A stretch of DNA of 53,143 bases, taken from the NCBI GenBank assembly GCA_004554385.1, contig SFMO01000055.1, positions 1-53,143 on the forward strand. The letters are read 5' to 3'. A model generated the notes under the pieces. It did no database searches, had not been told where the DNA came from, and was given only the letters and a program-made list of their open reading frames with translations. Below, in pieces: positions 30,991 to 40,695 of the stretch. The stretch's first letter is position 1. Each line of letters starts with the position of its first letter. The stretch comes from Ruminococcus flavefaciens. GTDB lineage: Bacteria > Bacillota > Clostridia > Oscillospirales > Ruminococcaceae. The translations under genes were made by a program, and so were the position numbers.

Positions 30991-33384
30991 GTGATAAATA
31001 CAAATCCCTCAAATGCAATGAGGTTCAGATCAAAGATAATCATGACTGCTGCTTTCAGTGTGCTTTTTGCAGCTGTAGCAGGAAACTTTTTCAAAATATC
31101 AGTTCTCGATAATAAAAAGTACCAGAATATGGCTAACGATCAGCACTTTGGCTCGGTAAGCATATCAGCTCACAGAGGCTCAATATATGACTCGAAGGGT
31201 GTTGCTCTTGCCAAAAGTGCTACGGTTTATAAGATATTTATAGACCCTCAGAGCTTCAAAGAGGATCTTGACAGACTTGAAAAGCTTATAAATAAGCGCA
31301 AGGTCGATGTAGCCTCAGGTACATATACTCCTGTACTTGATGAAAACGGCAATGACAAGAACAAGCTGCCAGAGTCCATAGACGCCTTCAAGGAGGAAGC
31401 TGTGGATCTGCTCTCTCAGAAGCTGGGCATATCAAAGGAGAAGGTCCTCGACGCTATAGCGCAGGACAGCCGGTATATCGTGCTCCAGGAACAGGTCGAG
31501 AAGCCTGTTGCGGACGAAATAGATGATTTCTTCAACGAGTGGGGCTTCGTTTCGGTCAGAAACGAGGAGGATACAAAGCGCTATTATCCTCAGAAGGATC
31601 TTGCAGCTTCCGTTATCGGTTTTACAAACGGAAATATCTCCTATGGTGTTGAGTCTTCATATAACAAGTATCTTTCCGGAGTTGACGGAAGAACTATCTC
31701 AGCTGTGGATTCCAACGGAAATGCTCTGCCATACAGATACTCAAAGACATTTGAGGCGAAGGACGGCGATGATGTATATCTTACAATTGACAGAGAGATA
31801 CAGTATATACTTGAAAAGAACCTTAAGAAAATGGTCGATGACCACAGTGTAAAGAACCGCTCCTGTGCTATCCTTATGAATCCCAAAACAGGCGCGATCT
31901 ACGGCATGGCCACATATCCGTCCTTTGATCTCAATGATCCCTTTACTGTATCGGATCAGTCAATATATGATAAGATATTCGCTGAAAAGAATATCGTCGA
32001 ACCAACGAAAAAGGATTTTGACGATTATTATACCGAAGCCAGAGAGCGTATGTGGAAGAATAAGTGCATAACCGAGACTTATGAGCCCGGTTCGGTATAC
32101 AAGATCATAACCAGCTCTGCGGCAATTGAGGAAAATGTAATAGACATTGAAAATGACACATTCTACTGCGAGGGCTTTAAGAAAATTGAAGGCCATAAGG
32201 CTAATATCGACTGCTGGAAGCTTGCTCCCGGTCATGGCGTACAGAAATTCCAGGAGGCTCTCACAAACTCCTGCAACCCTGCTTTCATGGACATTGGCAT
32301 GAAGCTCGGCAAGGAGAAGTTCTGCTATTACTTTGACGCATTCGGCTTCAGAGAGCCGACAGGCATTGATCTGCCTGTTGAGGTAAAAGGCAATAACAAA
32401 AAACTTGATGAGATGGAGCTTGTCGATCTTGCGGTTAGTTCTTTCGGACAGTGCGAGACCATCACTCCTATTGAAATGATCACAGCCTGCTGTGCATCTA
32501 TAAACGGCGGTTATCTTCTGAAGCCTTATGTAGTTGACAAGGTTGTTGACAGTGACGGCAATATAGTTCTCAAAAACGAGCGCACAGTCAGAAGACAGGT
32601 GATCTCCGAGGATACCTCGGCTAAGATGAGAAATGCTCTTTATAATGTTGTTGTCGGCAACGGCGCAGGCAATGTTAATATCAAGGGCTTTGCTATCGGA
32701 GGTAAATCAGGTACCTCACAGCGACTCAGTGAGACCTCGCGTTATGAGGAGATAAAGGAACAGGAGGACGCCGCTATTCAGGAATACGGTGCTTCGTATG
32801 TATGCTTTACACCAGCGGACGATCCTGAGCTGATACTCTTTGTTCTGGCGGATATGCCTGATAAAGAAGGCGACCTGTACTACGGAAGCAAATGTGCAGT
32901 TCCTACTGCAAGAGAGATACTTACAGAGGTTCTTCCTTACCTTGGCAAGAGCCCTGAGTATAACGAGCAGGAGCTCAAGAACCTTGATGTCAAGGTACCG
33001 CTTCTCAAGGGCGCAAGTATTGACGATGCCGTAAAGACTCTTGACGGTATGGGAGTAAAATACGAAAAGATCGGCAACGGTATAGAAGTAGTGGATCAGT
33101 CTCCTATGACAGGTAAGTCTATTGCCAAGGACGGCTGTGTATACCTTTATACAGAAAAGGTGGATCCATCAGATACAATGGTCATGGTACCTTATCTGTA
33201 CGGCTGTTCACCAAGTGTTGCAAATCAGATAATCAACGACAGCGGTCTCAACTACACTACCAAGGGTGCTTCTATTGACCGTGACGGTGCTACAGTAAAC
33301 AGTCAGTCTATCACAGAGGGGACTTTAGTTCCGAGAGGTACTACAATAGAGCTTGAATTCATGGTAAATGAGATAAGCGACTAA
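30991..33384 (+). CDS. ftsI: Septal class B penicillin-binding protein with two PASTA domains
   Basis: A 797-residue transpeptidase of the FtsI/PbpB/SpoVD group that cross-links septal peptidoglycan. A membrane helix (about 18-35) is followed by the dimerisation domain (SISAHRGSIYDSKGVAL), and the transpeptidase domain with S368-x-x-K371 (PGSVYK), S427-C-N, and K572-S-G. Two PASTA domains end the protein (about 660-725 and 728-797). The start is GTG at 30991, seven bases after AAAGGAAG; a longer frame overlaps the terminator-like stem and is unlikely. SpoVD and PbpB cannot be told apart by sequence; position next to ftsL and murE supports the vegetative or shared role. Confidence 0.93.
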   Translation: MINTNPSNAMRFRSKIIMTAAFSVLFAAVAGNFFKISVLDNKKYQNMANDQHFGSVSISAHRGSIYDSKGVALAKSATVYKIFIDPQSFKEDLDRLEKLINKRKVDVASGTYTPVLDENGNDKNKLPESIDAFKEEAVDLLSQKLGISKEKVLDAIAQDSRYIVLQEQVEKPVADEIDDFFNEWGFVSVRNEEDTKRYYPQKDLAASVIGFTNGNISYGVESSYNKYLSGVDGRTISAVDSNGNALPYRYSKTFEAKDGDDVYLTIDREIQYILEKNLKKMVDDHSVKNRSCAILMNPKTGAIYGMATYPSFDLNDPFTVSDQSIYDKIFAEKNIVEPTKKDFDDYYTEARERMWKNKCITETYEPGSVYKIITSSAAIEENVIDIENDTFYCEGFKKIEGHKANIDCWKLAPGHGVQKFQEALTNSCNPAFMDIGMKLGKEKFCYYFDAFGFREPTGIDLPVEVKGNNKKLDEMELVDLAVSSFGQCETITPIEMITACCASINGGYLLKPYVVDKVVDSDGNIVLKNERTVRRQVISEDTSAKMRNALYNVVVGNGAGNVNIKGFAIGGKSGTSQRLSETSRYEEIKEQEDAAIQEYGASYVCFTPADDPELILFVLADMPDKEGDLYYGSKCAVPTAREILTEVLPYLGKSPEYNEQELKNLDVKVPLLKGASIDDAVKTLDGMGVKYEKIGNGIEVVDQSPMTGKSIAKDGCVYLYTEKVDPSDTMVMVPYLYGCSPSVANQIINDSGLNYTTKGASIDRDGATVNSQSITEGTLVPRGTTIELEFMVNEISD

Positions 33385-33485
33385 ACTATCAGCGATCATA
33401 CTTTTTAAAGCGGTATATTCCAAAGCATACACGCTGAATACAAAGAAATAATATTTTTACAGGAAAAGGACAGGAGGCAGACACA

Positions 33486-34925
33486 ATGAAATTACGCGAT
33501 CTTATCGAAAACAACGCTGTTACTGCTATAGGCGATACCGAGATAAGCTCAGTTACCGATGATACACGCAAAGTCACCGAGGGAAGCCTCTTTGTCTGCG
33601 TGAAGGGGGGGAGCTTCGACGGACATACGGCGGCTGCGGAAATGCTTGAAAAGGGCGCAGCGGCAGTAGTCTGCGAGCGCGACCTCGGTCTTGGCGACAG
33701 ACAGATAATCACCGATAATTCCCGAAAGCTTTACGGACAGATATGCTCGGCATGGTTCGGACACCCGGAACGCAAAATGAAGCTTATCGGTGTTACAGGT
33801 ACTAACGGCAAGACCACTATCACCAATGTTATCAAAAATATCCTTATGAAGAACGGGCATAAAACAGGGCTCGTCGGTACGATACAGAACGAAATAGGAG
33901 ATGAGATACTCCATACCGAAAACACTACTCCGATGGCGTATGATTTCATGGGGCTGCTGGCAAAGATGGCAGATGCGGGATGTGAGTATGTTGTTATGGA
34001 GGTCTCATCTTTCGGTCTGTGTCAGTACAGGATAGGGACATCATATTTTGATGTGGCAGTCTTTACCAATCTTACTCAGGATCATCTGGACTACCACAAG
34101 GATATGGAGGACTATTATCAGGCTAAGAAAATGCTCTTTGACATCTGTGACTGTGCTGTCATCAATGCTGACGATGACTACGGCAGAAGGCTTTTCGGCG
34201 AGGTAAGCTGCACGCGAAAGAGCTTCAGTGTTAAGGAGAATGCAGACTACTATGCCGACGGCATAAAGATAAAGTCTACAGGTTCAAGCTTCTGGTTCTG
34301 CAACGGAGATAAGTCACACCTTATCAGGACAAGAATGCCGGGACAGTTCAATGTGTCGAATATTACAGCCGCCATTGCTGCCTGTCTTGAGGTGGGATTG
34401 TCAATTGACAGCATAATACCTGCTATTGAAGAGTATAACGGAGTTAAGGGACGCTGTGAGGTAATACCTACAGGCCTTGACTTCACGGTGATCTGCGACT
34501 ATGCCCACACTCCCGATGCTGTAGAAAATATCCTCAGAAGCGTCAGGGAGTATACTGAAAACGACCTTATCTGCCTTTTTGGCTGCGGCGGAAACCGTGA
34601 TGCGGCAAAGCGCCCGAAAATGGCTAAAGCTGCGGCAAAGTACGCAGATAAGCTCATAATCACATCGGATAATCCCCGGAATGAACAGCCTGAGGCTATC
34701 ATACAGGATATACTCTCAGGCCTTGAGGGAGAAGCTGTGAACTATGATGTTGTGGTTGACAGAAAAGAAGCGATTTTTCATGCCTTGAAAATTGCTGAGA
34801 AAGGTGATATAATAGTACTTGCCGGCAAGGGACATGAGGATTATCAGGTGCTTGCAGGCATGGAGCACATACACTTCGACGAACGTGAAATAGTCGCTGA
34901 AGGTCTGAAGCTTCTCAATAAATAA
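33486..34925 (+). CDS. murE: UDP-MurNAc-tripeptide synthetase MurE (meso-DAP type)
   Basis: A 479-residue Mur ligase that adds the third amino acid. The ATP motif is GVTGTNGKTTIT (102-113); a MEVSSFGLCQYR block and CDYAHTPDAVEN follow. The substrate loop reads DNPRNEQP with DNPR at 395-398, the signature of enzymes that add meso-diaminopimelate rather than L-lysine. AGGAGG precedes the ATG. murF, usually next, is absent; mraY follows directly. Confidence 0.95.
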   Translation: MKLRDLIENNAVTAIGDTEISSVTDDTRKVTEGSLFVCVKGGSFDGHTAAAEMLEKGAAAVVCERDLGLGDRQIITDNSRKLYGQICSAWFGHPERKMKLIGVTGTNGKTTITNVIKNILMKNGHKTGLVGTIQNEIGDEILHTENTTPMAYDFMGLLAKMADAGCEYVVMEVSSFGLCQYRIGTSYFDVAVFTNLTQDHLDYHKDMEDYYQAKKMLFDICDCAVINADDDYGRRLFGEVSCTRKSFSVKENADYYADGIKIKSTGSSFWFCNGDKSHLIRTRMPGQFNVSNITAAIAACLEVGLSIDSIIPAIEEYNGVKGRCEVIPTGLDFTVICDYAHTPDAVENILRSVREYTENDLICLFGCGGNRDAAKRPKMAKAAAKYADKLIITSDNPRNEQPEAIIQDILSGLEGEAVNYDVVVDRKEAIFHALKIAEKGDIIVLAGKGHEDYQVLAGMEHIHFDEREIVAEGLKLLNK

Positions 34926-34945
34926 AACTGGAGTTGTTATTTTAA

Positions 34946-35983
34946 ATGTCTTTGTGGATAGTCAATCTTATTTCTGCACTTTTATCATTCGTTATAGCAG
35001 GAGTTTCTGGTATATTCCTTGTGCCGTTCCTGCATAAGATCAAATTCGGTCAGCCTATAAAAACTGTGGACGGACCGAAATGGCATGAGAAAAAACAGGG
35101 AACTCCCACAATGGGTGGTTTCATGTTCATAATCTCCACCATGATAACTGCTGTTGCAGGCTACTGGATATACAGACTTTCATCAGGTGTGGACACTACC
35201 GACAAGTCCAGCTTCAAGCCCTTCTATCTGCTGCTGAGCGTACTGCTCTTTTCTGTTGCATTCGGTGTTATCGGCTTTATCGATGACTATACAAAGGTTG
35301 CAAGAAAGAACAACGACGGACTTTCACCATGGCAGAAGATAGCTATACAGCTTGTCTGCGGCGCAGGTTTCCTCGCTGCGGTGCATTTCTTCGGCGACGG
35401 TTATACACGCATCGACCTCGGCTTCTGGAGAAGTCCATCACTTGGTATATTCTATTATATACTTATGATGGCGGTCATAATCTATCTTACCAATGCGGTG
35501 AACCTCACAGACGGAGTAGACGGTCTCTGCGGCTCGGTAACACTTGTGGCTATGCTGATATTCACAGTATGCTGCTCTATCCTGAAGCAGAACGAGATGA
35601 CCTGCTTTACTATGGCTCTTGCAGGCGGATGTCTGGGCTTCCTGCTCTGGAACCTTAATCCGGCAAAGTGCTTTATGGGCGACACAGGCTCAATGTTCCT
35701 GGGGGCAGCCGTAACAGGCATTGGTATTATCCTCCATAAGCATCTTCTGCTTCTCCTTGTTGCTCTCGTATACATCATCGAGGCACTTTCTGTTGTTATA
35801 CAGGTAAGCTACTTCAAATATACAAAGAAGAAGTACGGAGAGGGCAGGCGTATCTTCAAGATGACTCCTATCCACCATCACTTCGAGATGAGCGGCTTCA
35901 GCGAGTACAAAATAGTGATAACTTTTTCGCTCTTTGGCATTATTTTCGGAGTTCTGGGCATAATTACACTGTTAGTTTTCTAA
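34946..35983 (+). CDS. mraY: Phospho-MurNAc-pentapeptide transferase MraY
   Basis: A 345-residue enzyme with about ten membrane helices that makes lipid I by moving phospho-MurNAc-pentapeptide to undecaprenyl phosphate. Motifs: GTPTMGG (near residue 51), FIDDYTKV, NAVNLTDGVDGL, MGDTGSM and PIHHHFEMSG. It follows murE by 20 bp. Confidence 0.96.
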   Translation: MSLWIVNLISALLSFVIAGVSGIFLVPFLHKIKFGQPIKTVDGPKWHEKKQGTPTMGGFMFIISTMITAVAGYWIYRLSSGVDTTDKSSFKPFYLLLSVLLFSVAFGVIGFIDDYTKVARKNNDGLSPWQKIAIQLVCGAGFLAAVHFFGDGYTRIDLGFWRSPSLGIFYYILMMAVIIYLTNAVNLTDGVDGLCGSVTLVAMLIFTVCCSILKQNEMTCFTMALAGGCLGFLLWNLNPAKCFMGDTGSMFLGAAVTGIGIILHKHLLLLLVALVYIIEALSVVIQVSYFKYTKKKYGEGRRIFKMTPIHHHFEMSGFSEYKIVITFSLFGIIFGVLGIITLLVF

Positions 35984-36007
35984 ATACCATATATTTAAGG
36001 AGAAAAA

Positions 36008-37291
36008 ATGGCGTCAAGCAATTCAAAGCCTAAAAACCGCTTTGCAAAGTATAACCCCTTTTCAGGGGGCAAGAGCGGTGACTTGAGTCTTCCGTTCTTC
36101 GCATATGTTATGATACTCCTTGTAGTAGGCATTGTGATGATGTCATCTGCAAGCTATGCATGGGCATACAGCGAGCACGGCGGAGACGGTCTTTATTACG
36201 CGAAAAATCAGGCGAAAAATGCCGTTATCGGCTTTGTCGCTATGATTTTTTTTATGAAGATGGATTATCATAACTTCAAGAATCTGAAGCTTCCTTTACT
36301 TAAAAAGATAAATGTTGCAAGCCTTATGTACATTCTGGGAGCTGCTCTGCTTGTAGCCGTTCTTCTCATCGGTAATGACGAGGGCGGTTCGATGGGCGCG
36401 AGAAGATGGATAGACATCGGTCCTCTCAACCTTCAGCCGTCAGAGGTGGCTAAGCTTGCACTCATTATCTTCTTTGCCTACAGCATGGAGCGTGACGGCA
36501 AGAAGATGAATAATTTCAGTACGGGTATCATAAAGTATGCTGTGATCCTCGGTGTATATGTGCTGCTCATTGCTCTTGAGAAGCATATCTCGGGTATCAT
36601 ACTCCTGGGAACCATCGCTATTGCGATGATACTCTGCGGCGGTGTCAACAAAAAGCACTTTATTGCCCTTGGCGCAGGTGCGCTTGGATTGATCATCGCA
36701 TATATCTCGTGGCAGGCGCAGGTACCTGACAGTTATGTTGCGGTACGTATAAAGTCATGGAAGGATCCCTTTGCCGATAAGCTTAATGATACATGGCAGA
36801 CTGCAAACTCACTTATTGCGATCGGTTCGGGCGGACTTTTTGGTCTCGGACTGGGCAACTCCCGTCAGAAATATCTTTATCTTCCCGAAACAAAGAACGA
36901 CTTCGTATTCCCCATAGTATGTGAGGAGCTTGGCTTTGCGGGAGCACTTGCTATTATAATCGTATTCTTCCTTCTTATAGTTGAAGGTTACTCTATCGCA
37001 GTCCGCTGCAAGGACCGCTTCGGCATGCTCATTGCTGTCGGTATCACTACTCAGATAGGTATACAGACTGTTCTGAACCTTGCCGTTGTAAGCAACCTGA
37101 TACCTAATACAGGTATCAGTCTGCCATTCTTCAGTTATGGCGGTACGGCGCTTATAATGCAGCTGGCGGAAATGGGGATCATGCTGAATATCTCTCAGCA
37201 TAGGTACTATCCGGACGAAAAGCCTAAGCAGCCGAAGAAGAAAAAGAAATCAGAGGGCAGCAGCGAAAATGCGCTGCCAAAAGGAGCATAA
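36008..37291 (+). CDS. ftsW: SEDS-family glycosyltransferase FtsW
   Basis: A 427-residue protein with about ten membrane helices that polymerises lipid II at the septum with FtsI. Characteristic blocks are GARRWIDIGPLNLQPSEVAKLALI, KNDFVFPIVCEELGFAGA and the C-terminal NTGISLPFFSYGGTALI. A Lys/Pro-rich cytoplasmic end (KPKQPKKKKKSEG) follows. Its place beside murG and ftsI favours FtsW over RodA. AAGGAG precedes the ATG. murD would normally precede this gene but is not here. Confidence 0.95.
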   Translation: MASSNSKPKNRFAKYNPFSGGKSGDLSLPFFAYVMILLVVGIVMMSSASYAWAYSEHGGDGLYYAKNQAKNAVIGFVAMIFFMKMDYHNFKNLKLPLLKKINVASLMYILGAALLVAVLLIGNDEGGSMGARRWIDIGPLNLQPSEVAKLALIIFFAYSMERDGKKMNNFSTGIIKYAVILGVYVLLIALEKHISGIILLGTIAIAMILCGGVNKKHFIALGAGALGLIIAYISWQAQVPDSYVAVRIKSWKDPFADKLNDTWQTANSLIAIGSGGLFGLGLGNSRQKYLYLPETKNDFVFPIVCEELGFAGALAIIIVFFLLIVEGYSIAVRCKDRFGMLIAVGITTQIGIQTVLNLAVVSNLIPNTGISLPFFSYGGTALIMQLAEMGIMLNISQHRYYPDEKPKQPKKKKKSEGSSENALPKGA

Positions 37292-37293
37292 GT

Positions 37294-38427
37294 ATGAGAG
37301 TTCTCATTGCCTGCGGAGGAACAGGCGGTCATATAAATCCCGGTCTTGCCATTGCTGATATAATAAAGAGCAAATACCCTGATACAGAGTTTCTGTTTGC
37401 AGGTACTCCGAAGGGTATGGAGTCAAAGCTGGTGCCGAAGGCAGGCTATAAGCTTGAAACTATAAAGGTAGCAGGCTTCCAGAGAAAAATATCCATTGAG
37501 AATATCGGAAGAAATGCCAAAGCGCTTGCCTATCTTGTAACATCAGGCAAGAGGGCAAAGCAGATAATAGAGGGATTCAAGCCCGATATTGCTATCGGCA
37601 CAGGCGGCTATGCAGCCGGTCCTGTTATACGAAAGGCTGCAAGAATGGGCATACCGACTGCTATACATGAGCAGAATGCCTATCCCGGAGTTACAAATAA
37701 GCTTCTCTCAAAGGAAGTTGACTACGTTATGCTGACTGTCAAGGAAGCACTTAAGTTCATGGACGAGACCAAGTTCGAGCACAGTGTTACGGGACTTCCC
37801 GTAAGAAGCAATATCAACACCATGAGCCGTGAAGAGGCACGTAAGAAGCTTGGCTTCGATGACAGCTTCACTATCCTCTCATTCGGCGGAAGTCTTGGTG
37901 CTGGCTGTATCAACGACACTATGACCGAGGTCATAAAGTGGCATGTCGGCAAAGGGCTTAACATCAACCATATCCACGGCTACGGCGGAATGGGAAAGGA
38001 GACCTTCCCACAGGCTATGAAAGCCGCAGGCATCCCGCTTAAATCCGACAGGCTTCGCATTACAGAGTACATAAACGATATGGACGTCTGCCTTGCTGCA
38101 GCAGACCTTGTTATCTGCCGCTCGGGAGCTTCTACACTTGCAGAGCTTGAAGCAGCAGGCAAGGCTTCAATACTTATCCCTTCGCCTATCGTTGCAGGAA
38201 ATCACCAGTACCACAATGCAATGGTGCTTGGAAATGCAGGTGCAGCAGTTGTCATCGAGCAGAAGGATGTTACCAACGAGAAAATGATAGCTGAGATAGA
38301 AAAGCTCTATGGCGACCCGGTAAAGGTAAAGTCCATGTCAGAAAGTGCGGCGAAGCTTCACCTTACAGATACAAACGACAGGATACTTGCAGTAATAGAT
38401 AAGCTAATTGAAAAGAGTAAGAAATGA
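37294..38427 (+). CDS. murG: Undecaprenyl-PP-MurNAc-pentapeptide GlcNAc transferase
   Basis: A 377-residue GT-B enzyme that adds GlcNAc to lipid I to give lipid II on the inner membrane face. It begins with the G-loop GGTGGHINPGLAIA (about 8-21), has EQNAYPGVTN, a second G loop SFGGSLGAG, and ICRSGASTLAELEAAGKASILIPSP as the nucleotide-sugar site. It starts 2 bp after ftsW and ends with an ATGA overlap onto the hydrolase gene. Confidence 0.96.
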   Translation: MRVLIACGGTGGHINPGLAIADIIKSKYPDTEFLFAGTPKGMESKLVPKAGYKLETIKVAGFQRKISIENIGRNAKALAYLVTSGKRAKQIIEGFKPDIAIGTGGYAAGPVIRKAARMGIPTAIHEQNAYPGVTNKLLSKEVDYVMLTVKEALKFMDETKFEHSVTGLPVRSNINTMSREEARKKLGFDDSFTILSFGGSLGAGCINDTMTEVIKWHVGKGLNINHIHGYGGMGKETFPQAMKAAGIPLKSDRLRITEYINDMDVCLAAADLVICRSGASTLAELEAAGKASILIPSPIVAGNHQYHNAMVLGNAGAAVVIEQKDVTNEKMIAEIEKLYGDPVKVKSMSESAAKLHLTDTNDRILAVIDKLIEKSKK

Positions 38428-39296
38428 ACACAGGTGAAAAAGTCGAAGTAAACGGCACAAAGCTCAATGTGTACAGTGAGGGCAGCGGCGATGTTACCAT
38501 AGTATTTATGGCAGGCAACGGCGTGACCTGCCCTGTGCTTGAATACAAGCCTGTATACAGGAGAATGTCCGTAAAGTACCGTATAGCCGTAATTGAAAAA
38601 GCAGGGTATGGCTTCAGCGGAAGTGCTGAAACTCCCAGAACTATTGAAAATCTCGTTTCCGAGGACAGAGAAGCGCTCCGTAAGGCAGGCATCGAGCCGC
38701 CCTATGTTCTTGCAGCTCATTCCTATTCGGGATTTGAGGCTGTTTACTGGGCGAATACATATCCCGATGAGGTGAAAGCCGTGCTCAGTATGGATATGGG
38801 TATCCCAACTATGGCTGTATTGCAGGCTAAGGAAGTAAGCGAGGAAAAACGCTGCGGCATGGTAAAAAAGCAGCAGAAGCTGCTGCAAAAAGTGGCAAAA
38901 GGAGGATTTCTGACGAAGCTTTTCAGAAACAAACTTGAAAATGTTTCGGGACTTCTTGACGGCAGTGAGCTGAGCGGCGAAGAAAAGAAGATGTACAGGG
39001 AAATGTTTTATAAAAACATCGCTAACCCCGAATTTACCGACGAAGCCCTGAACATGACGGAAAATGCGCAGAAAGCAGAAAACACGGGGATACTGAAATG
39101 TCCGTGCTGCTTTTACATAAGCGATATGAAGACCATGACAAAAAAGGTCTCATGGAGACAGGTGGGTATCGACTACGCAGAAAAATGCGGCGGAGAGGTA
39201 CATCTGTCCGACAAAGGACACATGATGTACGCATTTATCCCCGATGAAATGTCGGAAACATTCACAAAATTTCTAAATTCAATTTGGAATTCGTAA
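38424..39296 (+). CDS. Alpha/beta hydrolase within the dcw cluster
   Basis: A 290-residue protein with the alpha/beta hydrolase fold: VFMAGNG oxyanion region, nucleophile elbow AAHSYSGFEAVYW (about 107-119), and a late SDKGHMMYAF that gives the catalytic His. No signal peptide is visible. Substrate is unknown; esterase or peptidase are both possible. Its ATG overlaps the murG stop (ATGA), so it is coupled to wall synthesis genes, an unusual gene to find between murG and murA. The inserted lid region (about 135-230) is highly charged. Confidence 0.85.
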   Translation: MNTGEKVEVNGTKLNVYSEGSGDVTIVFMAGNGVTCPVLEYKPVYRRMSVKYRIAVIEKAGYGFSGSAETPRTIENLVSEDREALRKAGIEPPYVLAAHSYSGFEAVYWANTYPDEVKAVLSMDMGIPTMAVLQAKEVSEEKRCGMVKKQQKLLQKVAKGGFLTKLFRNKLENVSGLLDGSELSGEEKKMYREMFYKNIANPEFTDEALNMTENAQKAENTGILKCPCCFYISDMKTMTKKVSWRQVGIDYAEKCGGEVHLSDKGHMMYAFIPDEMSETFTKFLNSIWNS

Positions 39297-39315
39297 TTCG
39301 GAATGCGGAATTAAG
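39275..39315. repeat. Short AATTC-rich direct and inverted repeats
   Basis: The end of the hydrolase gene and the following bases hold several copies of (G)GAATTC/AATTCG-like words in both directions. The function is unknown; it may be a short mobile palindrome or a remnant. The rest of the gap up to murA (39316-39400) contains no feature I can name. Confidence 0.4.
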
Positions 39316-39413
39316 TGTGTCTGCATACTCCGACGAATTAAAGAATTATTTTGATCTGTAACACATATCTGCATCACGGCATACTATACATAAAAATGCT
39401 GTGAGGTGGTATG

Positions 39414-40673
39414 ATGCAGAAATTTGTAATTACAGGCGGCAGACGCCTTTGCGGTGAGCTTGCCTTACAGGGCAGCAAAAACAGCTCCCTGCCAATAATG
39501 GCGGCGGCGCTCCTGTGCTGCGGCGATTGTACGCTGCACAGCTGTCCGAAGCTTACCGATGTTTATGCAGCCGCAAGGATCCTCAATTGTCTTGGCTGTA
39601 AATGCAGCTTTGAGGGAAATACGGCGATAATAAGCTCGGATAACATTGTCAGTACCGGCATATTCGAGGAGCTTATGCGTGAGATGCGCTCGTCTATCAT
39701 ATTCATGGGAGCTATGCTGGGCAGGGCAGGTGAGTGTACTGTCAGCATCCCGGGCGGATGTGAGCTGGGCCCCCGTCCCATAGATATGCACCTTTCCGCT
39801 CTCAGGAAAATGGGCGTTGAGATACGCGACAGCGGAGGCAGCATTATTTGCCATACGCCTTCAGGCAGGGCTAAGGGCGCTAAGATCTCACTTGCCTTTC
39901 CGTCTGTTGGCGCAACGGAGAATATTATCCTCTGCGCGGTCACAGCCGAGGGAGAGACGGTTATCAACAATGCTGCCCGTGAGCCTGAGATATGCGATCT
40001 TTGCAGCTTTCTGCGAGCCTGCGGTGCTGATATATCGGGAGACGGCGGCAGCAGTATCATTATCAGAGGAAAAAATCAGCTTCACGGCTGTGAATATACA
40101 ATAATGCCCGACAGGATAGCAGGCGCGACATATCTTTCCATGGTGGCTGCGACTAAGGGCGAGCTAATACTTACAAATGCCTGTGTTCCCGAAACAGAGC
40201 CGTTTTTATCAGTTCTGGAGCAGACGGGATGCAGTATTTATACATCTGAAAATAAAATATACCTTCGCAGCGGTTCACGGCTTAAAGCTGTCAGAGACAG
40301 AATAAGGACAATGCCTCATCCGGGATTTCCTACTGACGCACAGGCTGTGCTAATGGCTGCGCTTTGTGTTGCCGACGGCACCAGCGTTTTCGAGGAGAAC
40401 ATCTTTGACTGCCGCTATCGTCATACGGATGCCCTTGTAAAAATGGGAGCGGATGTACAGGTGCTTGGCAAGGTCGCTGTCGTAAAGGGCAGGGAAGGTC
40501 TTCACGGCGCTAATGTGGAGGCAACTGACCTGCGAGGCGGTGCAGCTATGGTCACGGCTGCTCTCTGTGCTGAGGGAAGCTCCGAAATAAGCCGCATCTG
40601 TCACATCGACAGAGGATATGAAAATATGGAAGAAGCCGTAAGACTTCTCGGCGGAGATATGCGCCGCGTCTGA
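39414..40673 (+). CDS. murA: UDP-GlcNAc 1-carboxyvinyltransferase MurA
   Basis: An enzyme of 419 residues that adds enolpyruvate from PEP to UDP-GlcNAc, the committed step of peptidoglycan synthesis. The Lys of LQGSKNSSLPIM and the loop IPGGCELGPRPIDMH with Cys116 (the residue fosfomycin alkylates in other bacteria) are present, as are PDRIAGATYL and TDAQAVLMA. ATG 39414 is preferred to 39411, three bases earlier, because it sits at a better distance from GAGGTG. It is usually at other places in Firmicutes genomes; here it precedes ftsQ. Confidence 0.95.
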   Translation: MQKFVITGGRRLCGELALQGSKNSSLPIMAAALLCCGDCTLHSCPKLTDVYAAARILNCLGCKCSFEGNTAIISSDNIVSTGIFEELMREMRSSIIFMGAMLGRAGECTVSIPGGCELGPRPIDMHLSALRKMGVEIRDSGGSIICHTPSGRAKGAKISLAFPSVGATENIILCAVTAEGETVINNAAREPEICDLCSFLRACGADISGDGGSSIIIRGKNQLHGCEYTIMPDRIAGATYLSMVAATKGELILTNACVPETEPFLSVLEQTGCSIYTSENKIYLRSGSRLKAVRDRIRTMPHPGFPTDAQAVLMAALCVADGTSVFEENIFDCRYRHTDALVKMGADVQVLGKVAVVKGREGLHGANVEATDLRGGAAMVTAALCAEGSSEISRICHIDRGYENMEEAVRLLGGDMRRV

Positions 40674-40695
40674 GGCGGAAGGATCAGGAGAGAAT

